The notes beneath the pieces were generated by a model. That model was given only the letters and a program-made list of their open reading frames with translations, did not search any database and was not told the origin of the DNA. A stretch of DNA of 38,904 nt from Chthonomonadales bacterium (GTDB lineage: Bacteria > Armatimonadota > Chthonomonadetes > Chthonomonadales > CAJBBX01): contig DAIDHP010000039.1 of assembly GCA_027459625.1 (NCBI GenBank), positions 1 to 38,904 on the forward strand. Direction: 5' to 3'. Below are positions 1 through 8,463 of the stretch, piece by piece. Both the position numbers and the translations under genes were made by a program. How positions within the stretch are numbered: position 1 is the stretch's first letter; each line of letters starts with the position of its first letter.

Positions 1-75
1 GTGAACCGCCCGGTGCGGACCCGCATGCCGGGTGGTGTGGGAGGCGGGATCAGTAATGACCCCGCCTACCCGATT
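1..75 (+). mobile_element. 3' end of a group IIC intron (domains V and VI)
   Basis: Positions 3-37 fold as a domain V hairpin: ACCGCCCGG pairs with CCGGGTGGT, capped by a TGCG/CGCA stem, with the two-base TG bulge region following. The CGC triad is the form used by bacterial class C introns. Positions 41-66 form a domain VI stem (GGCGGG/CCCGCC), followed by TACCCGATT, the usual IIC 3' end with its unpaired A. The intron body and any reverse transcriptase would lie upstream of the window. An ATG/GTG reading frame across this segment is not a gene. Class C introns usually insert downstream of intrinsic terminators, so the gene before the window probably ends just ahead of the intron. Confidence 0.82.
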
Positions 76-193
76 ATGTTCATGGTTGCATCAGGGAGAG
101 CGTTATGTCGCGGCGTTATTCGGGTATGGGAGCGGGGTCTCTCATGCAGTATACTAAATGTTAGCGATAATGCAGCATCCGCATGAGGAAGAG

Positions 194-1066
194 ATGACGC
201 CATACGTTGCATTAACCTATTCATTTTTATTTGGTTTGCTTCACGGAATTTTACCGGACGAGCATACTTGGCCGATCACCTTCAGTTACGCGGTTGGCGG
301 AGCGAGCGGCAAGGAGGGGATGAAGGCGGGGCTCTATTTTTCCGCCGCTTTCGCCGTTCAACGCGCCATTGTGTCGGAACTGGCGTATTTGGCTCTCGCC
401 CCATTTCTCCTCCGCCCGGTGGTGAATGGAATCGCCTATCTCGCCGTGGGCGCAGCCATGTCGGTGGCTGGCGGAATCGTTCTTCGAAAAAATCGTTATG
501 TTCATATGCATATTCTCGGTCATCACCATGAACCGGGCGGGGCGATGGAGAGGTCAAGCCATCTCTTTGATCGACATCATACGACCGACACCGGACATCC
601 CGCTCATCCGCCGGTGCATTGGACGATTATCCATGGTTTCATCGCGGGGTTCGGTTTCGGAGGTTTCTCGATTTTCATCAACACCGTTGCATCCCCCGCC
701 ATGCGCAGTCCCTGGCTGGGGTTTTTGCCTGGTCTTCTCTTCGGACTTGGCACAATGGTGATGCTGGTGATCGTCGGCGGGGTTTTCGGGGCTTCTCTCA
801 AGATGATGCATGGGCTAAACGAACCGGAGATCAAACGCATCGGAACTCAGACCGGCGGGCGAACGCTGCTCTTCGGGGGCGGATTGTTCGGGATCGCAGG
901 TGTCGCCGCATTAACAGGCTGGGATCGATATTCGCCGATGGATCCGGGCAACTTGCTCATCATCATTTTTATGCTCTGTGTGGCGATTCCGGCGTTTGTC
1001 TTTTCGCTCCATGAGGTTCTCTCCAGGAGGAAATCCGATTCGCTGGAAAGTGAATCCAAGGAGTAG
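194..1066 (+). CDS. NicO/UreH-like Ni/Co-type membrane transporter
   Basis: A polytopic inner-membrane protein of 290 aa, probably moving a divalent transition metal. TM1 carries HGILPDEH (His17, Asp22, His24), a variant of the His/Asp signature in TM helices of the NiCoT/NicO/UreH group. A second motif, HGFIAGFGFGG, starts a later helix. The cytosolic or periplasmic loop between them is rich in His (HMHILGHHH and a second run ending HPPVH), consistent with metal capture. About seven hydrophobic segments are visible. The ATG at 194 has GAGGA just upstream; an in-frame ATG at 158 has no such site. It faces a CDF exporter gene, which supports a role in metal homeostasis. The metal is not identifiable from sequence, and the protein could be an exporter or an importer. 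Confidence 0.72.
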   Translation: MTPYVALTYSFLFGLLHGILPDEHTWPITFSYAVGGASGKEGMKAGLYFSAAFAVQRAIVSELAYLALAPFLLRPVVNGIAYLAVGAAMSVAGGIVLRKNRYVHMHILGHHHEPGGAMERSSHLFDRHHTTDTGHPAHPPVHWTIIHGFIAGFGFGGFSIFINTVASPAMRSPWLGFLPGLLFGLGTMVMLVIVGGVFGASLKMMHGLNEPEIKRIGTQTGGRTLLFGGGLFGIAGVAALTGWDRYSPMDPGNLLIIIFMLCVAIPAFVFSLHEVLSRRKSDSLESESKE

Positions 1067-1127
1067 TTTGGCACGCCATACGAGAATCCCATCCTCCACG
1101 GACATTGCAAAGATCCGATGTATGACA

Positions 1128-2093
1128 TTAACCATGGGAATGGGATTCGGAGGAATTGCCTCTTGACGAGGAGAGGCACGTTTCATCCTTGCACAATCCG
1201 TCCTCGCATGAACTGGTCGGTTCATCTCCCGCCACCTCGATCTGAATGGTGGTGTGTGCGAAATCAAACTTCTTTTCGAGCATTTCAATCACGGAATGCA
1301 GAATTCTCTGGCTTGAGTTTTCGAACTCCGGCTCTATGGTGACATGGCTGCTGCATGCCAAAACTTCCGATCCCACCCTCCAGACGTGCAGGCAGTGAAG
1401 ATCCCGTACGCCGGGAATCTTACGAATCTCCCCGTCAATTGTTCGGACGTCAATCTCCGAGGGAGTCGCCTCCATTAATGTGTCTATCGCCTCCTGCAGT
1501 ATCTCCTTGGAACTGTAGAGAATCAATGCGCCTATTAGGATGGAGACGATCGGGTCTGCAATGGTCTCTCCGGTCAGCCAGACAACAAACCCAGCAATCA
1601 CCACACCAACCCCCGCCAATGCGTCCCCCAACATGTGCAGATAGGCGCTGCGCATGTTCAGATCGTGCTGTGCGCCTTTGTGAAGCCATATGCTGATCAA
1701 CGAGTTCAATAGAACCGCGACAATCGCTACGACAATCATGACTCCGCCCATGATCGGTTGAGGATGGCGGATACGCTCCACCGCCTCCACAAGGATGAAT
1801 ATCGCGATTACAACGAGCGATACGGCGTTTACGAGCGCTGTTAGTGTCCCCGCCCGGTGATAGCCGAAGGTTTTGCGAGAATCGTGCGGCTTTAATGTCA
1901 CGTTCAAGGCGTACCATGAAAGCGCCAGGGCGATGGCGTCCGCCAAATTGTGTCCCGAATCTGAGATCAGAGCCAGGCTATGAGAGAGATATCCTGCGAC
2001 GGATTCGCCTAAAACGAAAAGGAGGGTCAGAATAATGGCGAACGTCAAATGGCGTTGTCCGGAAGCGCCAACTGGCGGATGAGTGTGCGTCAT
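1128..2093 (-). CDS. cation diffusion facilitator (CzcD/ZitB-like) exporter
   Basis: A 321-aa inner-membrane CDF antiporter that exports Zn2+, Co2+ or a similar ion against H+. Six TM segments occupy about residues 15-200. The transport site is formed by Asp45 and His48 (DSGHNLAD) in TM2 and His153 and Asp157 (HMLGD) in TM5, the HxxxD arrangement typical of zinc transporters. A cytoplasmic ferredoxin-like domain follows (about 205-295, with HCLHVWRVG). The C-terminal tail is Cys/His-rich (CEDGLCKDETC and HSHG), and the N-terminus starts MTHTHPP; both may bind metal. AAGGA lies 5 nt before the ATG. The gene is convergent with the NicO-like gene (61-bp gap). The exact ion is unknown. Confidence 0.93.
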   Translation of the reverse strand: MTHTHPPVGASGQRHLTFAIILTLLFVLGESVAGYLSHSLALISDSGHNLADAIALALSWYALNVTLKPHDSRKTFGYHRAGTLTALVNAVSLVVIAIFILVEAVERIRHPQPIMGGVMIVVAIVAVLLNSLISIWLHKGAQHDLNMRSAYLHMLGDALAGVGVVIAGFVVWLTGETIADPIVSILIGALILYSSKEILQEAIDTLMEATPSEIDVRTIDGEIRKIPGVRDLHCLHVWRVGSEVLACSSHVTIEPEFENSSQRILHSVIEMLEKKFDFAHTTIQIEVAGDEPTSSCEDGLCKDETCLSSSRGNSSESHSHG

Positions 2094-2229
2094 GATATCC
2101 TTCTATTCACATGTGTTTCCCATCTTGGAACATTGGCGGCGTTAATTCGCACATCTGTATGTCTTCTCATGTCGGTGCGGACGAACAACGCCGTTTGGCT
2201 ACGACTATATATATTATGATACGAATCTT

Positions 2230-2770
2230 TCACCTTCCGCTCGCCGTTAGGATAAGATAAAACCCTCCAAGAATGACAAGAACACCGCATATTTTTTTCA
2301 GAGCGCAGACGCCCTTGGATCGTTCATTCCAGTTGAGAAAGCGTTGAACCGCCTCGGTCGAAGCCCCCGCCACCACAATGACGGAGCAGTGCCCCGATCC
2401 ATACGCCGTCAGCAAAAGAACCGCGAACAGCGCGTCCGCCGAGGCGACTTTCTATGACATGGTGAAAACCGGAGCCACGTATGCGAACGTGCAGGGCCTA
2501 AGGCGATCCCGAAGATTAAACCCAAGAGAAACGCTGCAAAAAACCCCTTTTTCAGGGAATTGATATTGCCCGGACCGGAAAACGAAAGAGAGACGATATC
2601 CATCAGATACAAACCCACTAAAAAAAACATAGCCGCTGCAGCGTAATTGCCATATCATCCCTGATTGCTGATGAATCCAATGATCAGGAGATGCTTGAAA
2701 GATGGCAGGGACTGAGCAAACGCTCAGCGCCTACCACGCAACGGATGCCCCTAACGCCCTCCAAGAGGAC
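2230..2770 (-). pseudogene. decayed CcdA/DsbD-like membrane thiol transporter
   Basis: Pieces of a CcdA-type protein appear in alternating minus-strand frames. About 2410-2630 reads GLYLMDIVSLSF followed by GLIFGIALGP. The continuation RPCTFAYVAPVFTM (with the conserved Pro-Cys) is in a second frame near 2455-2480. 2230-2415 reads YGSGHCSVIVVAG and ends ICGVLVILGGFYLIL, the last TM of the family. Upstream, about 2640-2770, further fragments (FQESSWRALGAS, HLLIIGFISNQG) are interrupted by stops. At least two frameshifts and a stop make it non-functional. CcdA proteins carry electrons across the membrane to periplasmic thioredoxins. A thioredoxin remnant directly upstream supports the identification. 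Confidence 0.72.
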
Positions 2771-2860
2771 TCTTGGAACGCATTGGTATGAATGACGAAG
2801 ATTTTTTACACGAAGAGCATTCCTTTCCCAAAACGGAAGGATGGTTCGCAAGGGTGTCTC

Positions 2861-3185
2861 TTATTTGGTGAGATTCACGCCATAGGATTGGAACGCTTGG
2901 ATAACATCCTCCTTCGGAAAATAACCGACATGGCGATATATTTCATTGCCATTTGCGTCATTCAAAATCTGTGTCGGTATGCTCAGGATGCCGTATTTTT
3001 GCCCCGCCGGAGGATGGAATCTGTGATGTTGCAGGCGCCGGACTTTTTTGCGCCATGGGTGGCATGCTGGCGGGCTGCGCCTGAGTGGCATTGGCGGTTT
3101 CGGGGATCGGACCGGGTGTATGTCGCGAGTCATGCCGTTGAGAGGTGCACCCGGACATCATAATTGTTCGGATTGCGCCTGTCAA
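2861..3185 (-). pseudogene. remnant of a secreted thioredoxin-family lipoprotein
   Basis: The C-terminal 45 codons (about 2861-2998) read KYGILSIPTQILNDANGN and end EDVIQAFQSYGVNLTK. This is the cis-Pro strand (IPTQ) and last helix of a thioredoxin fold. In another frame, 3000-3185 reads MSGCTSQRHDSRHTPG, resembling a lipoprotein signal with Cys, followed by an Ala/Pro linker. No CxxC active site lies between them, so the first half of the fold has been deleted and the frames are broken. Its position upstream of the ccdA remnant matches the common thioredoxin-CcdA pair. Non-functional. Confidence 0.66.
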
Positions 3186-3316
3186 GATGATCCCGAATGT
3201 TTTTTCATAACAAATGTCCCTCTTTCTCTACTTCCATGCACCGAGAATTGGCGAATACAATAGCCCTCGGATAAGACATGTGAAGCGTAAATTCGTTTGT
3301 GAATGGAATGGCGATG

Positions 3317-4096
3317 TCATTTTTTCAATTTGTCGTATAGAGCCGTCAATTTGGATTTTAATATCCCGCGAATGCTTGGCTCATCCTCGCCGATGGGTTT
3401 GAGCGGGATGAGATCCAGCATCCGAGCCTCCGTCAAACCGGAGGAGAACATGGTTTCCATCGCTCCGCCAAGCATTTTGGATATCCCAATGTTTGCCTCC
3501 CGTTCGCTTAAGCCGAACTCCATCGCCAACGCTTTCAACTCGGACCATTGGAACCAAAAATAAGTCGGACCCATGGCGGTTACGATGGCGTACGCCTCTA
3601 ATAGATTTTCCGGTGTCTCGGGAAACTCGCCTAACGGATGGAGAATGGAGTGCAACGATTGTCGATCGCTTTCGGAAAGCGTTTCGGAGAATGCAATGGG
3701 ATTGAATCCATATCCTATGATTGACGGAGCGTTTGGGATAATCCGCGCGATACGGGAATATCCGTTTAATCCTTGCGCGAGTTTGGCGATTGTGAATTTC
3801 GGCGCCAAGGAGACGAAAATCGCTTGAGGCATCAAAAACGAAGATATCTCCGGCAAAACTCCGCCAATCGCGGGCGGATGCAAGGCGAGGAAAACACAAT
3901 CGCATTTGGATGGTGCGGCATTGTCATTGAGGTGCACGGTGATATCATGGAACCTTGTTTTCAATGCATCCAGCGCCGCCTGGTTCGTGTCACTGACGAC
4001 AATGGGGACGTTCAAGCCTTCGGAACGTATCATGCCTTCGATGAGGATTTGGGTAATCCTACCTCCGCCGATGAATCCAACGTTTTTGATTTCCAT
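3317..4096 (-). CDS. pyrroline-5-carboxylate reductase-like protein (ProC family)
   Basis: Predicted cytosolic NAD(P)H-dependent reductase of 259 aa; ProC catalyses the last step of proline synthesis. The N-terminal Rossmann motif is VGFIGGGRI (residues 6-14). A strand/Pro motif FLALHPPAI, the conserved segment RIIPNAPSIIG, and a C-terminal all-helical dimerisation domain (about 160-259, with AIVTAMGPTYFWF) follow in family order. The Ser-Gly-rich end of the family motif is altered here to MLGGAMETMFSSG. The start at 4096 is chosen because AGGAGG lies 8 nt upstream; an upstream in-frame start would read through the promoter. It could be a ProC-like paralog acting on another imine, so no symbol is given. 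Confidence 0.78.
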   Translation of the reverse strand: MEIKNVGFIGGGRITQILIEGMIRSEGLNVPIVVSDTNQAALDALKTRFHDITVHLNDNAAPSKCDCVFLALHPPAIGGVLPEISSFLMPQAIFVSLAPKFTIAKLAQGLNGYSRIARIIPNAPSIIGYGFNPIAFSETLSESDRQSLHSILHPLGEFPETPENLLEAYAIVTAMGPTYFWFQWSELKALAMEFGLSEREANIGISKMLGGAMETMFSSGLTEARMLDLIPLKPIGEDEPSIRGILKSKLTALYDKLKK

Positions 4097-4166
4097 GGTA
4101 AGTCCCTCCTCGTATAATAAAAGTGATTCGGTTGCATGGTGAGTTTCGGACTGAGATTGAACATAC

Positions 4167-4195
4167 AGTATACTGCTATTGGGTAAAAATGCCAA
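4167..4195 (-). promoter_or_regulatory. sigma70-type promoter of the ProC-like gene
   Basis: On the minus strand TTGGCA (4195-4190) and TATACT (4172-4167) are separated by exactly 17 nt. The predicted start of transcription falls near 4160, leaving a leader of about 60 nt before the ATG at 4096. Confidence 0.62.
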
Positions 4196-4339
4196 ATATT
4201 ATGTTATCCCAAAACCTTCGAATTGTCAAGGGATTGGTGAAACAACTCTTTCCATTCTTCAACCGGCTTGATTCATAGTGGAGTTGGAATGGTCAACAAC
4301 TTCTGTTTACGAAGCAGAGATGGAAGGACATGTGGAATC

Positions 4340-4389
4340 GCGTAAGAGACGCTCTCTCCTTGATTCAGGAAGAGTCGCGTCTCTTACGC
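4340..4389. repeat. perfect 13-bp inverted repeat downstream of the glycosidase gene
   Basis: GCGTAAGAGACGC (4340-4352) and GCGTCTCTTACGC (4377-4389) are perfect complements with a 24-nt loop that adds a few further pairs. It lies 19 bp after the glycosidase stop. No T-tract follows on the minus strand, so it is either a 3'-end stabilising or factor-dependent stem, or a protein-binding palindrome, rather than a classical intrinsic terminator. Confidence 0.6.
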
Positions 4390-4407
4390 AAAGAGCAAAC
4401 AGGGATG

Positions 4408-7400
4408 TTACCGAACAATCAAAGGTTGGGTGCACTGCAGCGTTACAGGTCCCAACAATCCGGATTTTTGCAGAGGAGAGGATGGATTGTACGGATTATT
4501 GGTTGTGAACGTGAAACGCTTGTCCGCAGGCAATCCGCTGTCTCCAATGAGCCGGTTCGCCCACTGATTGGTCACACGGATCTCTATTTCGTTCCCGCCA
4601 GGTTTGAGAGACTTAGTGACATCCACGCGGAACGGCGGAAGCCAGAGAATACCCATGTCGTGTCCGTTGACTGTGACGCTCGCGAGATCACGCAAATCGC
4701 CGAGGTCTAAATCCACCCTTTTTCCACTGGCGAACCACTCCTTGGGGATTGCAAACTCCTTCACATAGGTCGCCGTGCCGGAATAGTATTTCACACCGGC
4801 TTCGGAACGCGTTGACCAATCCTGAAGCTTCTTGAAAACGATATTCGCGGGTCCGCCCCATCTTGGGTCGAAATGGATAAGCCATGGGCCGGATAATCGT
4901 ACCGTCGGTACGATTTTCACGGCTCGTCTCACGGTTCCGCCCGAGGCGTATTTTATAACGAATTCACCGGGGACCCACGCCTTGATTATTGCGCCCTTGT
5001 GATTCGCGGAAATATCGTACGACGGTTTCATGTCCCCCATGGGCGCGGCGGGAATTCGCAATATTCCATTCTCAGGAATCGTCACCATGCCCGGTTTGCC
5101 ATCGAAAGTGTAGTACACATCCAAATGTTTCACATGGAGCGGAGCGGGGTCGATTCCAAAGAAAATATTCGTGGCGTAAGCCTTGATTGCTCCGTCTCGC
5201 ACCTGCGATTGAAGTTTCGCCGTTACGTCCAACGCCATTCCAGGATTGTCATTCGCCGCGTAAACACCCTTGGTGATTACCAGGGTGTGACGGGGCTCCT
5301 TTTTCGCATGGGTTGGAGTGAATTTCAAGGCGACGATATGATTTTCTCTTGGAGCCGTTTTATCAAATACGACGAAAAGCGATTCGGCTGGGCCAAGGTT
5401 TAACGGCACCGTTGTTCTCCCATCCTTGGTGGATCTCCAGACGGGCGCGGGTGACGTGACGCCTGATTCCGGATTCCATATCTCCGGAAACTTACCATGG
5501 ACTCGGAAGGTGCATAGCGCGTTTACGCGATCCGGCTCCTGATTGCTCACAAAATAGACGTCTCCGCCATCAACACGGCGATGAATATAGCGCACCTGTG
5601 AATCCGGAGCCACATAGGAGAAATCCGGTTTGATATTCAATGCACTGAGAACGGGTTGGATATCTGTGAAATCGCCCGTCCAAAAAACACGCCCCTTGCC
5701 GAACTTATGAGAGATGACTTTCTTGCCGTCAATCGGTCCCCATAATTCGTTGGCAATTTGATGCACGACCTCATCACTTTGAGGATAACCATCAAGACCG
5801 AAGGACCGCACAGGTTTCGGTCCGAATACCTGTGCTCCATCGCGCACGAGGTCCCTGATTCGTCTGATGACGGCGGGGGACATCATCGTCTGATTGGGCA
5901 GGGCGAGAAGGCGATAACGCATGCCCGATGGCAAGGTTAAAACGCCATTCCGAACGGAAAGCGCATGAAGGAGGAGTTGCACATCGAGACCGTCGTAATC
6001 GTATCCTTTGGGCAGGTCTTTCATAGGGCGGGGATCCCCGTCGAAATGCTGCACTCCCTCGCCTTCGAAGGAGAGCACATCCGCCACGAACCGCCCTTTT
6101 TGCAGCATGAACTCGCATCTGGCGATGTACTTCAGCCATGAACCGGCTTGATCCCACCACGTCAAATTGCGTGTGAGATGGACGCCATTGCTCCACACCA
6201 CGCCCGGTTTCCTCCCGTCCGTGTACATCTGCTGACAGTAGCTATGGAAGTAATAGCGTTGAACTCCGTTGGTGAAAATCCAGTCACCCTCGATTTTCAT
6301 ATTCGCCGGATAAAAATTAAACAGGTCTCCCGATGTGAACGACTCAGCACCCACGATAGGTCTGCCGTAAGTATGCGCGGCGGAGGATGCCTGCTTGGCG
6401 CAGTTTCCGTCGCTGGAATTGCCGAACCAGAACTCGCTCATCGGCATGTCGTTCAAGCCCGCCGATTCCAAGTTATCAAAACCGCCGTTGCCATACGCCT
6501 CCACCGATCCCTTCAAACCCTTTTCATGAAGGAGGCGGGCGAAATAGCCATAGTAATTTTCGCTCCAGAGATCTGCGATGGTCTGGTTGAAATCCTCCTG
6601 GAACCGTTGTGTCTCGCTTTGGCTCTGCACAATCTCTCCTGCAAGGGTCGGCAACCAAGGGATTATGGAGTACCTATTTCTTTGGTTGAACTCCTCGGGC
6701 ATTAATTCGGTCCAGTTCTGATCTCCGCACTCATAGCTATCAATTGTTGAATATGCGAGTGTTTTGCCCGCTAAAGGTCCTGTGGTGTCGATAACTTTGT
6801 CCACAAAAGCCTTGAAATGATCCTTCAGAGCGGCTTTGCTCAGCTTGTCGCACTCCAAGCCGTCGCCGTATTTCGTGACAGGATGGTTGTGCACCCCAAC
6901 CGGAGTGTATCCGAAGCGCATTATTGTCCAGTATCCGTCAGGAACGTTCCAGTTCAGATCGCCGTTTGCGTCCATGCGAGTGGTAAGGTTTACGATACCA
7001 TTTGAGGGGATGGGCGAGGGAGTGGCTGATTCCGCACCGCCTAGGCTGAGTTCCGCCACGGTCATGGTTCCGGAGCCGTTGAACACCAGTCGGAAATAAC
7101 GAGCGGTCACAGGAGCGAATGTTCCGGTGGTCAGCCACTGCGTCCCCATGCCGTCCGTCAGATTTCCGGGTAAGCCGAATGTTTGCACCGTTCGGTAATT
7201 TTGACCGTCGTCCGACGCCATCAAGGTGAAATCCCTTCCAACCCAAGAGGGCCCAGGCAATAGTTTCAGGGAGGCGGCGGTGAAGGGCTGAGCGCATTCA
7301 AACTGGAGGTACGGGCTGCCGTTTGGGTTGGACGGGACGGTGAGGAAGGTGTTCGCGTCGCCATCGAACATGGGGGCGCCATCCAACCGAGATCCGTTCC

Positions 7401-7983
7401 CAACGGTGATGACGGGCTTGGCACCCGCAATCGTGGCTGCCAATTCAGATTGCGGGGTGGGGAAAGCCACAACCGCGATATCGCGATAATAGCCCAGCTT
7501 GGTGTATGGTTGTGAAAGCTTGATCGACACTTCGCCTGGACCCTGAACCCGCGTTTGGCTCCAAACCACCATCTGCATGGCGATATTCGGCGTGATCCAC
7601 GGGCCTCCGCTTGAACTCCATCCCTCGCAATTGAAGAAGCCGAGTTGAAGTCCCAAGCGATGCGCCTCCGTTACGGCGTGTTTGACGGATCCCCACCATT
7701 GCGGCGAGAGAAAAGGCTCGGGACCTTCGGGAAGGACACCGATATTGGAGATGGTTCCGCCGCCAATCCCTTCCTTTTTCCACGCCTTCAAGTCGTCGGT
7801 TATGCCTCCGTTGGAGACGTTTCCGGACGCCCAATGCCACCATACCTGCGGGCGCGCCCAGTCCGGCGGGCTTGAGAACCCTTTCGCCAGTCCGTTTTCC
7901 CCGGCCAAGGCTCCCAGCGCCAACATCAGGTTAAAGGTACCGATTAGAAGTGTTAGAGAGGCAAGTCGCGTGAAGCGGTTCAT
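4408..7983 (-). CDS. secreted GH106-type glycosidase (alpha-L-rhamnosidase-like)
   Basis: A large exported glycosidase of 1191 aa, expected to remove terminal L-rhamnose from plant or bacterial polysaccharide. A signal peptide covers residues 1-27. Family hallmarks begin at about residue 40: PQVWWHWASGNVSNGGI, then LQLGFFNCEGWSSSGGPW. A discoidin (F5/8 type C)-like module is inserted at about 205-315 (FDGDANTFLTVP ... ARYFRLVFNGSG). The catalytic barrel resumes with SYECGDQNW and YGNGGFDN and ends near 840 (WNPESGVTSP ... ESLFVVFDK). The C-terminus (about 1020-1190) is a GH2-type sugar-binding jelly roll with the motif VTVNGHDMGILWLPPFRVD. AGGAGG lies 8 nt before the ATG. It stands alone, with no transporter or lipobox. 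Specificity cannot be proved from sequence. Confidence 0.85.
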   Translation of the reverse strand: MNRFTRLASLTLLIGTFNLMLALGALAGENGLAKGFSSPPDWARPQVWWHWASGNVSNGGITDDLKAWKKEGIGGGTISNIGVLPEGPEPFLSPQWWGSVKHAVTEAHRLGLQLGFFNCEGWSSSGGPWITPNIAMQMVVWSQTRVQGPGEVSIKLSQPYTKLGYYRDIAVVAFPTPQSELAATIAGAKPVITVGNGSRLDGAPMFDGDANTFLTVPSNPNGSPYLQFECAQPFTAASLKLLPGPSWVGRDFTLMASDDGQNYRTVQTFGLPGNLTDGMGTQWLTTGTFAPVTARYFRLVFNGSGTMTVAELSLGGAESATPSPIPSNGIVNLTTRMDANGDLNWNVPDGYWTIMRFGYTPVGVHNHPVTKYGDGLECDKLSKAALKDHFKAFVDKVIDTTGPLAGKTLAYSTIDSYECGDQNWTELMPEEFNQRNRYSIIPWLPTLAGEIVQSQSETQRFQEDFNQTIADLWSENYYGYFARLLHEKGLKGSVEAYGNGGFDNLESAGLNDMPMSEFWFGNSSDGNCAKQASSAAHTYGRPIVGAESFTSGDLFNFYPANMKIEGDWIFTNGVQRYYFHSYCQQMYTDGRKPGVVWSNGVHLTRNLTWWDQAGSWLKYIARCEFMLQKGRFVADVLSFEGEGVQHFDGDPRPMKDLPKGYDYDGLDVQLLLHALSVRNGVLTLPSGMRYRLLALPNQTMMSPAVIRRIRDLVRDGAQVFGPKPVRSFGLDGYPQSDEVVHQIANELWGPIDGKKVISHKFGKGRVFWTGDFTDIQPVLSALNIKPDFSYVAPDSQVRYIHRRVDGGDVYFVSNQEPDRVNALCTFRVHGKFPEIWNPESGVTSPAPVWRSTKDGRTTVPLNLGPAESLFVVFDKTAPRENHIVALKFTPTHAKKEPRHTLVITKGVYAANDNPGMALDVTAKLQSQVRDGAIKAYATNIFFGIDPAPLHVKHLDVYYTFDGKPGMVTIPENGILRIPAAPMGDMKPSYDISANHKGAIIKAWVPGEFVIKYASGGTVRRAVKIVPTVRLSGPWLIHFDPRWGGPANIVFKKLQDWSTRSEAGVKYYSGTATYVKEFAIPKEWFASGKRVDLDLGDLRDLASVTVNGHDMGILWLPPFRVDVTKSLKPGGNEIEIRVTNQWANRLIGDSGLPADKRFTFTTNNPYNPSSPLQKSGLLGPVTLQCTQPLIVR

Positions 7984-8020
7984 GAATGCTATCCTCCTAT
8001 GGTTGTATGAACGCTTAGTG

Positions 8021-8083
8021 AAAAGTTATAGTTAATGAGGCATTATATGCAAATAATAACGTCATCTTGGGAAAAAAGTTATA
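8021..8083. repeat. direct repeat AAAAGTTATA in the glycosidase promoter region
   Basis: AAAAGTTATA occurs at 8021-8030 and 8074-8083, 53 bp apart (about five helical turns), 38 and 91 bp upstream of the glycosidase ATG. A minus-strand TATAAT lies between them (about 8043-8048). The spacing is suggestive of an operator pair but could be chance in AT-rich DNA. Confidence 0.3.
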
Positions 8084-8354
8084 ATTGGCGAATCGCCTGA
8101 ACAGATCATATGCGAATCGTCGTATTTCATAGCGGTGTTTTATTAGTTGATGCAAGTATTCATGTAATCGGCATCATCCCATCGAATCACTTACAAACTG
8201 GAGGGAATATGCGCTTTCCAGGGGGATGGCATCCCTGCACCTATGAAATTCTAACACATATCCATGTCACCTTGCGACGGAATGATGAAATATCATATCA
8301 TCCGCCTGGCGGCATGGTTTACTCATCCGGTTTAAGGCATGACGGTCGTTCATT

Positions 8355-8383
8355 CCATGTGCTACGGAAAAAGGTGTTATAAT
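8355..8383 (+). promoter_or_regulatory. extended -10 promoter of the nucleotidyltransferase gene
   Basis: TGTTATAAT (8375-8383) is a perfect extended -10. The -35 is weak (CCATGT, 8355-8360, 17-nt spacing). Transcription would begin near 8390, giving a leader of about 75 nt. The rest of 7984-8463, between the two divergent genes, holds no coding region that I can support; the 90-codon plus-strand frame at 8110-8382 has no RBS and contains this promoter. Confidence 0.5.
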
Positions 8384-8463
8384 TCGATATCGGAACCCTC
8401 GTGATGGAGGGAAGATGTCAGAATGCGGAACACTCAATCACCCATAAGAGAGGGAAAAGAGGA

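Noticed and set aside
8110-8382. 90-codon plus-strand frame upstream of the nucleotidyltransferase
   Set aside because: No ribosome-binding site, no family resemblance, and it contains the extended -10 promoter of the next gene.
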